Part shown: in pieces, positions 25,687-35,009 of the stretch
How the letters are laid out: every line of letters starts with the position of its first letter
Numbering within the stretch: the stretch's first letter is position 1
Origin: JAGOCV01 sp049445855
GTDB taxonomy: Bacteria; Pseudomonadota; Gammaproteobacteria; Burkholderiales; Burkholderiaceae_C
NCBI RefSeq assembly: GCF_049445855.1
Contig: NZ_JBMSDV010000003.1
Location: 62,001 to 126,000, forward strand
Length of the DNA: 64,000 nt
Reading direction: 5' to 3'
Program-made: the position numbers and the translations under genes
The notes under the pieces: model-generated
What the model saw: the letters and a program-made list of their open reading frames with translations, nothing else
The model's database searches: none
What the model was told of the DNA's origin: nothing

Positions 25687-26130
25687 ATGAACCGCATGGA
25701 CGTTACCGAGAAGATCATTTCCACCAAGGTGTCCAAGGGCATTACCTGGGAATCCGTCGCGAAGAAAGTCGGCGAATCCAAGGAATGGACGACGGCCCTG
25801 TGCCTGGGCCAGATGACCGCCTCGGCCGCGCAGGCCAAGACACTGGGCAAGATCTTCGGCCTGAGCGCCGAAGAGCAGAAATGGCTGCAGGTCGTGCCCT
25901 ACAAGGGCTCGCTCGCCACGGCCGTGCCGACCGACCCGCTGATCTACCGCTGGTACGAGATCGTCAACGTGTACGGCACGACGATCAAGGAACTGATCCA
26001 TGAGGAGTTCGGCGACGGCATCATGAGCGCGATCGACTTCTCGATGGACATCCAGCGCCAGGCCGATCCCAAGGGCGACCGCGTCAATGTGGTGCTGTCG
26101 GGCAAGTTCCTGCCGTACAAGACCTACTGA
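25687..26130 (+). CDS. cynS: Cyanate hydratase (cyanase)
   Basis: A 147-residue protein, close to the 156 residues of E. coli CynS. The catalytic Arg, Glu and Ser are all present (R88 and E91 in YRWYE, S114 in GIMSAIDF), with the typical GDGIMSAIDF block and a C-terminus ending LSGKFLPYKTY. The decameric enzyme converts cyanate and bicarbonate to ammonia and CO2 via carbamate. It has an AAGGAG ribosome site and is the last gene of the transporter operon, so cyanate can be imported and used for nitrogen or detoxified. Confidence 0.97.
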   Translation: MNRMDVTEKIISTKVSKGITWESVAKKVGESKEWTTALCLGQMTASAAQAKTLGKIFGLSAEEQKWLQVVPYKGSLATAVPTDPLIYRWYEIVNVYGTTIKELIHEEFGDGIMSAIDFSMDIQRQADPKGDRVNVVLSGKFLPYKTY

Positions 26131-26191
26131 CCGCCGCTGTCAGCCTGCCAAGGCTTGAATCCCTGGCGGGCATGCCCATCTTGGGCAGACC

Positions 26192-27340
<1,149 letters not shown>

Positions 27341-27357
27341 AACCGGTTGCTTCCGCC

Positions 27358-27395
27358 GCATTTCGCGCCGCGCTGCGTGCATTTCACGCCGCGCT
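27358..27395. repeat. 17-nt tandem direct repeat
   Basis: Two copies of GCATTTCRCGCCGCGCT (one mismatch, at the R) at 27358-27374 and 27379-27395, period 21 nt, between the phosphoesterase gene and the DUF4148 gene. Function unknown. Confidence 0.5.
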
Positions 27396-27449
27396 TCGCG
27401 CGTTCCGTCTCCGGCCTGTCGCGGCGCAAAGGGCATTGCGGGACATTAC

Positions 27450-27482
27450 GTTTCATCGACGACACGGTGTCGCCGATGAAAC
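27450..27482. promoter_or_regulatory. 33-nt near-perfect palindrome upstream of DUF4148 gene
   Basis: Outer arms GTTTCATCG / CGATGAAAC and inner arms CGACAC / GTGTCG pair fully, with single unpaired bases between them and a 1-nt centre. It ends 24 nt before ATG 27507. It could be a regulatory operator or a stable stem in the 5' leader; there is no T-run, so it is not a typical terminator. Confidence 0.6.
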
Positions 27483-27506
27483 CCGAACCACTTTCAAGGA
27501 AATGTC

Positions 27507-27797
27507 ATGAACAAGCTCTCCATCATCGCCCTGGCCCTCGTTGCAGCAACCGGCTCCGCCTTCGCCGACAGCGCCGACTACGACCTGCAGAACCGCACCG
27601 CCTTCACGGGCAACCTGACGCGTGCCGAAGTCCGCGCCGAGTTCGACCGCGCATCCGCCGCCGGTGAACTGCCGACCGTGGCCGAAGCCTACGCCAACGT
27701 GGACAGCAAGACCGAAGGCCCTTCGCGTGACCGCGCCGAAGTCCGTGCAGAAGCCGTGCAAGCCGCACACACCTTCCGCATCCAGGAACTCTGGTGA
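27507..27797 (+). CDS. DUF4148 secreted small protein
   Basis: A 96-residue protein with a signal peptide (MNKLSIIALALVAATGSAFA, cleavage after AFA). The mature part has the DUF4148 pattern: LTRAEVRAEFDRASAAGELPTV near the middle and a second RAEVRAEAVQAA near the end. This family is abundant in Burkholderiales, usually as periplasmic proteins of unknown role. AAGGAAATG-type ribosome site. Convergent with the Tgl-like gene. Confidence 0.85.
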   Translation: MNKLSIIALALVAATGSAFADSADYDLQNRTAFTGNLTRAEVRAEFDRASAAGELPTVAEAYANVDSKTEGPSRDRAEVRAEAVQAAHTFRIQELW

Positions 27798-27807
27798 TCT
27801 GCGTGCG

Positions 27808-28935
27808 TCAGCCCGGCGGGGGCAGCACGATGCCGGTGGTGGCCGGCCTGACGCGGCGCGGATACTCCCGCGACGTGTCGATGCAGCCACCATCCACGTA
27901 CACCCCCTTGGGCTCACGCAGGCGCTGCATCAGCGAGAGGATGCGCTTCACCTCCGCAGGGTCTTCCATCGTCAGCGCCACGCGCCTGGCGACTTCGTCT
28001 TCATCCATCACCGGTTCTTCGCCGGGCTGGCCTTCGCGCACACCGTCGCGCCAGTGATAGATCTCCAGGCACTTCGACGCAAAGCTGAACGGCGCACCGC
28101 GCTTCCAGAAATTGCTGAAGAGCCCGCTCCCTTCATAGAACACCCACGACCCTTCGAAGCCCGCCACGTCGGCCGAGCGTCCGTCGGGGTTGCGGAACCA
28201 CAGCCGGTCGCCCGGCACGTAGTAGCGTGGCGGCAGTGGCTGTTCCATCGAGCCGTACTCGACGAGGAACACATCATGGAACAGGCCTGAGCGGATCGCG
28301 CGCACTTCGCTGTCGCGCTCCAGCGCTTGCAGCAAGGCGGGGTTGCTGCGCTCCAGTTCGCGCGCGATGGCCAGCAGGATCACATACTCCGTCGCCCGGT
28401 AGCACGAGAACGAGTAGAGGCGGCCGGTCGCTTCGGGTTGTGTCGCCTTCACCAGTGCATCCACCAGCCGGTGGCCCGGCACCAGCGTGAAGCCGGTGTT
28501 CTCGTGGTAGGTCCAGCAATCGTCCGGCCGCTCGGCAGCTTCGGTCTGGAAGGCCAGGGCCGTCTTGCGGGCGGCCTGCACGATGTCGATGCGCATGCGC
28601 ACCTGCGAGACGAGTTCGTCGAACGACGGGAATGCGAATGCGATGGGCGACGCCAGCATGGCGACGAGGATCTCGCGCTCCAGGTCTTCGCTGTCGGCCT
28701 GCGTGTCCAGGCCCATGCGTTGTGCCAGGCCCAGCGTGTCGAAGCCGGGTGTCCAGCTCTGGAACCAGTCGACGCCGAGCACGAACTGATGGCCGGATCT
28801 GCCTGCATGGGAAAGCGGCCGCACCAGCACCACATGCTCCAGGCCCAGCCGTGACAGCCAGTCGAGCATGGCGTCGACCCACGGCGCGGACTCGGCCGCC
28901 GTGCTGGCGTGCAGGTGGATTCCCTCCTTCTTCAT
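27808..28935 (-). CDS. Tgl-like transglutaminase-fold protein of unknown activity
   Basis: A 375-residue protein. From memory, its central part resembles Bacillus spore transglutaminase Tgl: VRMRIDIVQAAR, a conserved Cys (C178 in YSFSCYRATEYV) aligned with the Tgl nucleophile, and a YYVPGDRLWFRNPD block matching GDCLYFKNP. Residues that in Tgl supply catalytic Glu and His appear to be Ser and Phe here, so activity may be lost or altered. No signal peptide. It lies downstream of a histidine phosphatase gene (66-nt gap, same strand). The family link is a tentative fold call, and a plain hypothetical protein is the safe reading. Confidence 0.5.
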   Translation of the reverse strand: MKKEGIHLHASTAAESAPWVDAMLDWLSRLGLEHVVLVRPLSHAGRSGHQFVLGVDWFQSWTPGFDTLGLAQRMGLDTQADSEDLEREILVAMLASPIAFAFPSFDELVSQVRMRIDIVQAARKTALAFQTEAAERPDDCWTYHENTGFTLVPGHRLVDALVKATQPEATGRLYSFSCYRATEYVILLAIARELERSNPALLQALERDSEVRAIRSGLFHDVFLVEYGSMEQPLPPRYYVPGDRLWFRNPDGRSADVAGFEGSWVFYEGSGLFSNFWKRGAPFSFASKCLEIYHWRDGVREGQPGEEPVMDEDEVARRVALTMEDPAEVKRILSLMQRLREPKGVYVDGGCIDTSREYPRRVRPATTGIVLPPPG

Positions 28936-29001
28936 CGGAGCCAGTATCACCGCAGCCTTGCGCGAGCGCAACTGCGGCGGACGCAACCCTGCGTGAATGC
29001 G

Positions 29002-29685
29002 TCAGGCGTAGCTGATCCAGTCCGCGTGTTCCCGCCCGCCCAGATGCGGCAGGGCGTTGTACGACACCAGCATGTGGCGCTTGGGCGTGTAGGCAAACTC
29101 GGTGACGGCGGTGTTGCGGATGCGCAGGTTGAGCTCGATGGTGGTTTCGGCGCTGGTGCCCAGCACATGGCCCACGGCGGTGGAAATCGGCCCGCCGCTC
29201 GAGACGATGAGCACGTTGCCGTCCACGTTCTGGCGCACGTGATCGAGCGCACGGACGATGCCGTCGCGCCAGTCCGAATAGCTGGGCATGCCGCGCGGTG
29301 AGACGGTGCCCGACATCCACTGCGCGAGACCGTCGCGCAACAACCGGAAATGCTGGCGGTACATCTCGGGCGTGTCGGGTTTGGCCAGCGGTGCCGGGTG
29401 GATCGCCGCCACGACGGCGGCGCTGTCGTATTCGTTGAGCCCTGGCCACACGAGCGGTGCGGGCTGCGCGGCCGCGTGCTCTTCCTTCATGCCCTGCAGG
29501 ATGCCTTGCAGTGTCTGCACATGGCGCTTGAGCGAGCCGGTGAGGATGGCGTCGAACTTCAGCGCGTGGTGTGCGAAGTGCTCGCCCAGCAGCACGCTCT
29601 GGCGCATGCCGAGTTCGCTGAGCTGGTCGTAGTCGTCCGCACCGAATGAAGCCTGACCATGACGCACGAGATAGAGCGTTCCCAT
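29002..29685 (-). CDS. Histidine phosphatase superfamily protein
   Basis: A 227-residue protein of the phosphoglycerate-mutase-like branch. The catalytic motif RHGQ is at residues 8-11 (LYLVRHGQASFG), and LTGSLKRHVQTL supplies the second conserved Arg. Members dephosphorylate sugars, nucleotides or proteins through a phospho-histidine intermediate. The substrate is unknown. It precedes the Tgl-like gene on the same strand and starts 167 nt from the divergent Bug gene. Confidence 0.85.
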   Translation of the reverse strand: MGTLYLVRHGQASFGADDYDQLSELGMRQSVLLGEHFAHHALKFDAILTGSLKRHVQTLQGILQGMKEEHAAAQPAPLVWPGLNEYDSAAVVAAIHPAPLAKPDTPEMYRQHFRLLRDGLAQWMSGTVSPRGMPSYSDWRDGIVRALDHVRQNVDGNVLIVSSGGPISTAVGHVLGTSAETTIELNLRIRNTAVTEFAYTPKRHMLVSYNALPHLGGREHADWISYA

Positions 29686-29779
29686 GGCGGCATTGTGGCG
29701 CGCTGCGTGCCGCAGCCGTTGTCGCTGTGGGGACGTGCTGTCGCCGCAGCGACGGATTGGTGCCCTTGCATGATGGGGG

Positions 29780-29822
29780 AGTGGTACTCGTCTGCTGGCG
29801 ATGTCCTCTGTTTAATGGCTCC
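29780..29822. promoter_or_regulatory. Possible fourth copy of MocR-type half-site pair
   Basis: Half-sites AGTGGTACT (29780) and AATGGCTCC (29814) in the same orientation, 34 nt apart, one helical turn more than the 23-24 nt seen at the other sites. It is 30 nt before the Bug gene at 29853. Weaker than the other three copies. Confidence 0.35.
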
Positions 29823-29852
29823 GCATCCACTTGCCGAAACTGAGGTCCCCAA

Positions 29853-30821
29853 ATGAAACGTCGATCGCTCTTGCTTGCCACAGGCTCCGTGCTTGCCGCG
29901 CCCGCCATCCGCGCGCAGGCCTGGCCTTCCCGCTCCCTGCGGATGATTGCGCCGTACCCGGCCGGAGGGCCGACGGACACGTTCACGCGCGCCGTGGCTG
30001 ACAGGCTGTCTGCCGGCCTGGGTCAGCCTGTGGTCGTGGAGAACAAACCCGGTGCAAACACCATCATCGGCGCGAACCTCGCAGCCAAGGCCGCGCCCGA
30101 TGGCTACACGCTCTTCATGGGCAGTTCCACGAGCCTCGCTGTGAACCCGGTGGTTTACCAGAGCCTGCCCTACGACCCTGTCAACGATTTCCAGAACATC
30201 AGCTACTGCGGCGCGTCTCCGCTCGTGATGGTGGTGCCCGCGTCGCTGCAGGCGCGTGATCTTCGTGAGTTCGTCGAACTCGCGAAAAAGACGCCTGCAG
30301 GACTGAACCTTGCGACCCCGGGTGCAGGTGGCGCACAACATCTTGCCGGTGAACTCTTCAACACGATGGCAGGGATCTCGATGGTCAGCGTGCCTTTCCA
30401 GGGCGGCGCTCCCGCGCTTGCCAGTGTCATGGCTGGCCAGACGCAGGCTTTCTACGAAGTCGCGCTGACCGCGGTTCCCCACCTGAAGGCGGGCCGGGTG
30501 CGCGCGCTGGGCGTGACGGGAACGACACGCCTGTCGATTCTTCCTGATGTGCCGACGATTGCCGAGCAGGGCTTTGCGGGATATGAAGCGCTCATCTGGT
30601 ACGGCGTCGTCGCACCGCGTGGTGTGCCTTCGCCCATCGTCGGGCGCCTGAATTCGGAGATGGTCAAGCTGCTTCAATCGCCGGAGATGCGTGACCGGTT
30701 CGGGCCGCTGGCGCTCGATCTGTCGTCGAGCTCACCGGATGAGATGACGAAGCTGGTGGCGCGCGAGAAGCTGAAGTGGGGCGAGGTTGCGCGCGCGGCC
30801 CGCGTGCAATTGCAGGCGTGA
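29853..30821 (+). CDS. Bug/TctC-family tripartite tricarboxylate transporter binding protein
   Basis: A 322-residue periplasmic binding protein. Its signal is Tat-like (KRRSLLLATGSVLAAPAIRAQA, residues 2-23). Family landmarks are MIAPYPAGGPTDTFTRA, VVVENKPGANTIIGANLAAKAAPDGYTLF and VPFQGGAPALASVMAG. It converges with the DapA-superfamily gene at 30852 and may belong to the MocR regulon, because half-sites of that motif lie upstream. Confidence 0.9.
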   Translation: MKRRSLLLATGSVLAAPAIRAQAWPSRSLRMIAPYPAGGPTDTFTRAVADRLSAGLGQPVVVENKPGANTIIGANLAAKAAPDGYTLFMGSSTSLAVNPVVYQSLPYDPVNDFQNISYCGASPLVMVVPASLQARDLREFVELAKKTPAGLNLATPGAGGAQHLAGELFNTMAGISMVSVPFQGGAPALASVMAGQTQAFYEVALTAVPHLKAGRVRALGVTGTTRLSILPDVPTIAEQGFAGYEALIWYGVVAPRGVPSPIVGRLNSEMVKLLQSPEMRDRFGPLALDLSSSSPDEMTKLVAREKLKWGEVARAARVQLQA

Positions 30822-30851
30822 CGGCAGAGCCCCGTGTCGTCGGGGCCGCCT

Positions 30852-31745
30852 TCAGACGAGGCCGAGCCGCTGCAGCAGTTCCTTGAGTCTTGCCGCGTCT
30901 GCATCGGACAGCATGCTGATCGGCGCGCGAGGACGACCCACCGGCAACCCTTGCATCGCAAGCCCGCTGTACGCCACGCGTACCAGACCCCTCTCCATGC
31001 CGAAGGCGCACAGCGGCTGGATCTCTTCGAACAACGCACGGGCTGCCGGGATGTCGCGGCGGATGCACGCCAGCTCATAGAGCTTCGACGCGTGGTGCGG
31101 GATCACGTTGGAGATGCCTGCATACCAGGCGTCCGCCCCGAGCATGAACGCGTCCAGCGCGTTCGCGTCACGACCAGTGGCCACGGCCATCTTCCCACCA
31201 GACAGCCTGCGAAGCGCGGGGATGCGCGACAGGTCGGGCGAACTCTCCTTCATGCGGCGGAGATTGCCGAGGGTGGAAAGCCGGGCCAGGAATGCGGAAC
31301 TCATGTCAACCACGGTGAGCCGGGGGCTGTTGTAGGCCACCACCGGCAGTTGGACGGATTCGGCGATCGCGCGATAGTGGCCGAACAGTTCGTCGTCCGA
31401 CGGGATCCAGTAGGTGAAGGGTACGACCAGCAGTGCATCGGCGCCGACTTTCTCTGCATATTGCGAGAGACGGACGGCCTCTGCAGTGGTCACCGCGCTC
31501 GTGCCCGCCATCACCGGAACCCGGCCATCGACATGCTCCACCGCGAACCGGATGACGTCGCGGCGCTCCTCTTCGGTGAACGAGCCGATCATGCCGGTGC
31601 TGCCGAATACCGCTACACCGTGGATGCCCTGCCCGATGGCGTGGTCCAGCAGCCGACCGAACGCGCCGAGGTCGATCTCGCCCGTGTCGCGCGTGGGGGT
31701 GACGGAAAAGAGGAAGGTGCCGGCCAGGGAAGGGGGCGTAGTCAT
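30852..31745 (-). CDS. DapA/NAL-superfamily aldolase or dehydratase (paralogue 1)
   Basis: A 297-residue TIM-barrel class I aldolase-family protein. The Schiff-base Lys is in MKESSPDLSRI; the substrate-loop region GSTGMIGS differs from the GTTGE of true DapA, and the DapA YYN block is replaced by PFTYW, so it is not dihydrodipicolinate synthase. ATG 31745 is chosen. A close paralogue is encoded at 37249-38151 in the same regulon. These proteins split or dehydrate 2-oxoacids, releasing pyruvate or a semialdehyde. The substrate is unknown. Confidence 0.85.
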   Translation of the reverse strand: MTTPPSLAGTFLFSVTPTRDTGEIDLGAFGRLLDHAIGQGIHGVAVFGSTGMIGSFTEEERRDVIRFAVEHVDGRVPVMAGTSAVTTAEAVRLSQYAEKVGADALLVVPFTYWIPSDDELFGHYRAIAESVQLPVVAYNSPRLTVVDMSSAFLARLSTLGNLRRMKESSPDLSRIPALRRLSGGKMAVATGRDANALDAFMLGADAWYAGISNVIPHHASKLYELACIRRDIPAARALFEEIQPLCAFGMERGLVRVAYSGLAMQGLPVGRPRAPISMLSDADAARLKELLQRLGLV

Positions 31746-31804
31746 AAGCGTTCCATGAAGTAGCGGGGGAGCGTTGATCGTCTGCCTGCACTGGCATGTC
31801 GACA

Positions 31805-31836
31805 AGTGCCATTCCTGATTTTTCGGGGGAGCCACT
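31805..31836. promoter_or_regulatory. Candidate MocR operator (site A), divergent promoter
   Basis: Read on the minus strand: AGTGGCTCC and AATGGCACT as direct repeats 23 nt apart. It lies between the DapA-like gene (start 31745) and the rightward Bug-ferredoxin-reductase operon (start 31964). The same pair occurs at 38556-38588 and 40074-40106. Confidence 0.6.
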
Positions 31837-31963
31837 TCTGCGGGGCGACTGGCTCTGCGGGATCGCTGAAAAGTGGTTCTTTACCGGAGCCACGTTTGGC
31901 AGGAATCTCGCATGCATCGACATCCCTGATGCATATCGCCTTCCACAGTTCACCGGAGAAAAC

Positions 31964-32959
31964 ATGAATCACCCCACACTTCCCGCGAGAGCTCGCCTGC
32001 TGGTCGCCCTGTCGCTGTTTGCAGCTCCGTGGCTCGCACCCCTGACATCGCAAGCACAGGAGGCCTATCCGTCAAAGCCCATCCGGCTGGTGGTCGGCTT
32101 TCCTCCTGGTGGCGCCACAGATGTACTGGCGCGTGTGTTCGCGACCCGTCTTTCCGAGCAATTGCCGCAGCGCATGACAGTTGACAACCGACCCGGCGCG
32201 GGCGCGAATCTGGCAGCGGAAAACGTGGCGCGTTCTGCTCCGGATGGATACTCGGTCCTGTTTACACATGTGGCCACACACGGCATTGGCCCGGCTGTCT
32301 ACCCCAAACTGCCATTCGATCCAATCCGGGATTTCAAGCCCGTTTCATTGCTTGCCATTTCTCCCCTCGTATTGATGACGCACAAGGGTGTGCCTGCCAA
32401 TAACATGGCGGAGTTGACGCAATGGGCAAAAACGCTGGGGCGTCCTCTCACCATTGGCTATCCGGGCAACGGCACCTCGGGGCATCTCTCCTCGGCGTTG
32501 CTTGCGATGAAGTCCGGCCTCAACCTCACGTTGGTTCCCTATCGCGGCGGCGCGCCCGCCACGCAGGATCTGCTGGGCGGGCAGATCGACCTGCTCTTCG
32601 ATCCGTTCAACTCTGCGCTGCAGCAGGTCCGCGGTGGCACTGCGAAGGCATTGGGCGTGACATCCGAAGAGCGCCACGCCGCTTTGCCCGACACCCCGGC
32701 GCTTGCCGAGACGATGCCCGGCTTTCGCGTGCTGACCTGGTACGGCATGGTGGTACCTGCAGGCACGCCCCAGGGGATCGTCGACAGGTTGGCGACGGAA
32801 AGTACGAATGCCGTCAACAACCCCGGTGTGCGCAAGCAGCTCATTGATATGGGGATGACCCCGGCGAGCTCGACACCCGCACAGTTCGGCGACTGGATAC
32901 GCGGCGAGATCGAACACTGGAACGTGGTCGCGCGCAGCGCCAACATCAAGCTCGAATGA
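31964..32959 (+). CDS. Bug/TctC-family tripartite tricarboxylate transporter binding protein
   Basis: A 331-residue periplasmic binding protein with a signal peptide of about 31 residues (cleavage after SQA). Landmarks are YPSKPIRLVVGFPPGGATDV, MTVDNRPGAGANLAAENVARSAPDGYSVLF and LVPYRGGAPATQDLLGG. ATG 31964 follows a CCGGAGAA ribosome site; the 218-nt gap to the divergent DapA-like gene holds MocR site A. It is 20 nt upstream of the ferredoxin gene, so all three form one operon. Confidence 0.9.
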   Translation: MNHPTLPARARLLVALSLFAAPWLAPLTSQAQEAYPSKPIRLVVGFPPGGATDVLARVFATRLSEQLPQRMTVDNRPGAGANLAAENVARSAPDGYSVLFTHVATHGIGPAVYPKLPFDPIRDFKPVSLLAISPLVLMTHKGVPANNMAELTQWAKTLGRPLTIGYPGNGTSGHLSSALLAMKSGLNLTLVPYRGGAPATQDLLGGQIDLLFDPFNSALQQVRGGTAKALGVTSEERHAALPDTPALAETMPGFRVLTWYGMVVPAGTPQGIVDRLATESTNAVNNPGVRKQLIDMGMTPASSTPAQFGDWIRGEIEHWNVVARSANIKLE

Positions 32960-32979
32960 CGCGCAGGTGAGGAGACAAA

Positions 32980-33288
32980 ATGCCTTTCGTCGTTACCGAG
33001 AATTGCGACGCCTGTCGCTATACCGAATGCGTCCAGGTATGCCCCGTGGCCTGTTTTCATGCCGATGAGCGCATGCTCTACATCGACCCGGACCTTTGCG
33101 TCGATTGCGGTGCGTGCGCACCGCGCTGCCCCGTCAAGGCGATCTATGACGAGGCTGATCTTCCCGACACGCTGGCGCATTGGGCGGGCATCAATGCTGA
33201 GCGCGCGCCTGGCCTGCCAGTCATCGCGAAGCGCCAGGAGGCACTGCCTGGCGCCGCAGCGAAGCGCGCTGCATTGGGATTCACATGA
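32980..33288 (+). CDS. 7Fe-type ferredoxin (3Fe-4S/4Fe-4S)
   Basis: A 102-residue ferredoxin. The opening MPFVVTENCDACRYTECVQ and the pattern with cysteines at 9, 12, 17, 21 and 25, then 40, 43, 46 and 50, match the FdxA/Azotobacter FdI group, which bind a 3Fe-4S and a 4Fe-4S cluster. It carries electrons in the cytoplasm. The next gene, overlapping by 4 nt, is a ferredoxin reductase, so they form an NAD(P)H-ferredoxin pair, probably for the molybdenum enzyme or an oxygenase. Confidence 0.93.
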   Translation: MPFVVTENCDACRYTECVQVCPVACFHADERMLYIDPDLCVDCGACAPRCPVKAIYDEADLPDTLAHWAGINAERAPGLPVIAKRQEALPGAAAKRAALGFT

Positions 33289-34619
33289 CGGCGCGGGAGT
33301 GCGCCATCGTGGGCGCAGGGCCTGCGGGTTTGTATTGCGCCCAGGCCTTGCTTGAGGCCGATGAAACCCTGCATGTGACGGTGATCGAAAAACTGCCCGC
33401 CGTTTTCGGTCTTGCGCGCTATGGCGTTGCGCCGGATCACCTGAAGCTCAAGCAGATCTGTTCGGTGTTCGAGCAAATCCTGCGGCATCCGAGGCTGCAT
33501 CTGGTGGGGAACGTCAGTATCCCACGCACGGTATCGCTCGACCTGCTGCGAGAACACTTCCATGCGGTCGTGCTGGCCACCGGTGCGCCTGCGCCGCGCC
33601 GCCTGGGCATTCCTGGCGAGCAACTGCGCGGCAGTCACAGTGCGACTGAGGTGGTCGCCTGGTACAACGGCCACCCGGATGCGGCACATCACCTCATGGA
33701 CCTGTCGGGCGAACAGGCGGTCGTCGTGGGGCAGGGTAACGTGGCGCTGGATATCGCGCGCATCCTGCTGCTGTCCGAAGACGGACGCCATCGTTCGGAC
33801 ATGGCAGAGCACGCACTGGTTTCCCTGCGCGCGAGCGGCGTGCGGGTCGTCCACGTCGCGGGGCGCCGGGATCCGTGGCACACACGCTTCTCTGTCAAGG
33901 AACTGCGTGAGCTGGTGAAGGCTGCCGGGATCGCCGTGCACGTCCATACCGACCCCGATTTCGTTGACTCGGAGCCGCCCGGGGATGCCGACGACGCGCA
34001 AAAGGCTGCCGGCCAGTTCTTCCAGCAGGTCTTGCGTGACAGCCCCAGCACTGCCGCGCTCGACGCGGCCGGTGTGCATTTCCATTTCGGTCTCCAGCCG
34101 GTGGCTGTGTCCGGTCCAGACAGCGTGGAGTCGGTCAGCTTCCGTCGCGGCAGTCCGGGTTCGCAGGAGTGGATGACCTTGCCGGCACGCTTGCTGGTGC
34201 GCAGCATCGGCAGCATCGCACCTGCTTTCGCGGGCCTGGCGATCGACGAGACGAAGGGCAGCATTGCCAATCGCGATGGCCAGATCATCGATCACCTGGA
34301 CAGGCCATGCGATGGCCTCTTCGTCACGGGTTGGGCGCGACGCGGCGCCGCCGGCGTGATCGGCACCAACCGTGACGACGGAGCGCAGGTGGCGGCGCGC
34401 GTGCTCGAATTTCTCGGGCAGCAGTCGCATGGCACGCGTGGTGGCTTTTCGGCGTTGTCTCAGGATCTCGCGCAGCGCGGACTGCAGCTCGTCGATCAGT
34501 CCGGGTGGGCCCGAATTGACGCCTCGGAACGCGCCGCCGGGCGACTGCGAGGCCGCCCGCGCGTGAAGCTGGTGCATGTGCACGATTTGCTGGAGGCCTC
34601 TGCCGGCGTAACCGCTTGA
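33285..34619 (+). CDS. Adrenodoxin reductase-like NADPH:ferredoxin reductase (FprA type)
   Basis: A 444-residue FAD enzyme. The FAD motif GAGPAGLYCAQALL, the block GLARYGVAPDHLKLKQICSVFE and the NADP motif VVGQGNVALDIARILL are typical of mitochondrial adrenodoxin reductase and mycobacterial FprA, as is the C-terminal GWARRGAAGVIGTNRDDG. It moves electrons between NADPH and the 7Fe ferredoxin encoded just upstream (4-nt overlap). The direction of flow could be from the molybdenum enzyme to NADP or from NADPH to an unknown oxygenase. Confidence 0.93.
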   Translation: MTARECAIVGAGPAGLYCAQALLEADETLHVTVIEKLPAVFGLARYGVAPDHLKLKQICSVFEQILRHPRLHLVGNVSIPRTVSLDLLREHFHAVVLATGAPAPRRLGIPGEQLRGSHSATEVVAWYNGHPDAAHHLMDLSGEQAVVVGQGNVALDIARILLLSEDGRHRSDMAEHALVSLRASGVRVVHVAGRRDPWHTRFSVKELRELVKAAGIAVHVHTDPDFVDSEPPGDADDAQKAAGQFFQQVLRDSPSTAALDAAGVHFHFGLQPVAVSGPDSVESVSFRRGSPGSQEWMTLPARLLVRSIGSIAPAFAGLAIDETKGSIANRDGQIIDHLDRPCDGLFVTGWARRGAAGVIGTNRDDGAQVAARVLEFLGQQSHGTRGGFSALSQDLAQRGLQLVDQSGWARIDASERAAGRLRGRPRVKLVHVHDLLEASAGVTA

Positions 34620-34637
34620 AGCGGCTGGCGCGGCCGT

Positions 34638-35009
34638 TCAGGCTGTCTGCATGTAGACCTTGCTTACCAGTTGCCAGCGCCCGTCGGCCTGGAGAAAGCA
34701 CAGGTAGTCCACGAATTCCTTGTCGATGATCGAGACACCGACTTTCGCCATGGCGCAATGATCTCCTTGAACGTCGACATGCAAGACACGGTCGTGCCGT
34801 GCTGCACCAACGCTCGCGGGCGGCGTGCGCTGCGCCAGCAGCGCACGGTAGTCGTTCCGGCCGATCACGACAAGGCTGCCGTCCCTTACGGTCTGCAATT
34901 GGGCCGCAGCCGAGAACAACGCGTCGAACTTCGCGAGATCGCAGGTGTAGAGGATGTCGAAATACTGCTGGATCGCGGCTTCGAGTGAAGAGGGAATTGT
35001 CGGGTTCAT
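34638..35009 (-). CDS. NTF2/SnoaL-like protein (lumazine-binding-like)
   Basis: A 123-residue protein of the cone-shaped alpha+beta barrel fold: an N-terminal helix (IQQYFDILYTCDLAKFDALF), then GRNDYRALLAQ and FLQADGRWQLVSKVY. Members of this fold are isomerases, hydratases or dehydratases for small ring compounds, or ligand-binding proteins. The stop of the upstream molybdoenzyme gene overlaps its start by 4 nt, so it belongs to that operon. Its role is unknown. Confidence 0.75.
   Translation of the reverse strand: MNPTIPSSLEAAIQQYFDILYTCDLAKFDALFSAAAQLQTVRDGSLVVIGRNDYRALLAQRTPPASVGAARHDRVLHVDVQGDHCAMAKVGVSIIDKEFVDYLCFLQADGRWQLVSKVYMQTA

Noticed and set aside
26131..26191. Terminator after the cyanase gene
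   Set aside because: An imperfect stem is possible but there is no following T-run and the arms mismatch, so it is not supported.
28274..29986. A 570-residue open frame on the minus strand over the Tgl-like and phosphatase genes
   Set aside because: Same strand but a different frame from two well-supported genes, and Arg/Gly-rich without domains.
30852..31745. dapA for lysine biosynthesis
   Set aside because: The DapA substrate motif GTTGE and the YYN block are missing, and the genes sit in a catabolic regulon with a duplicate.
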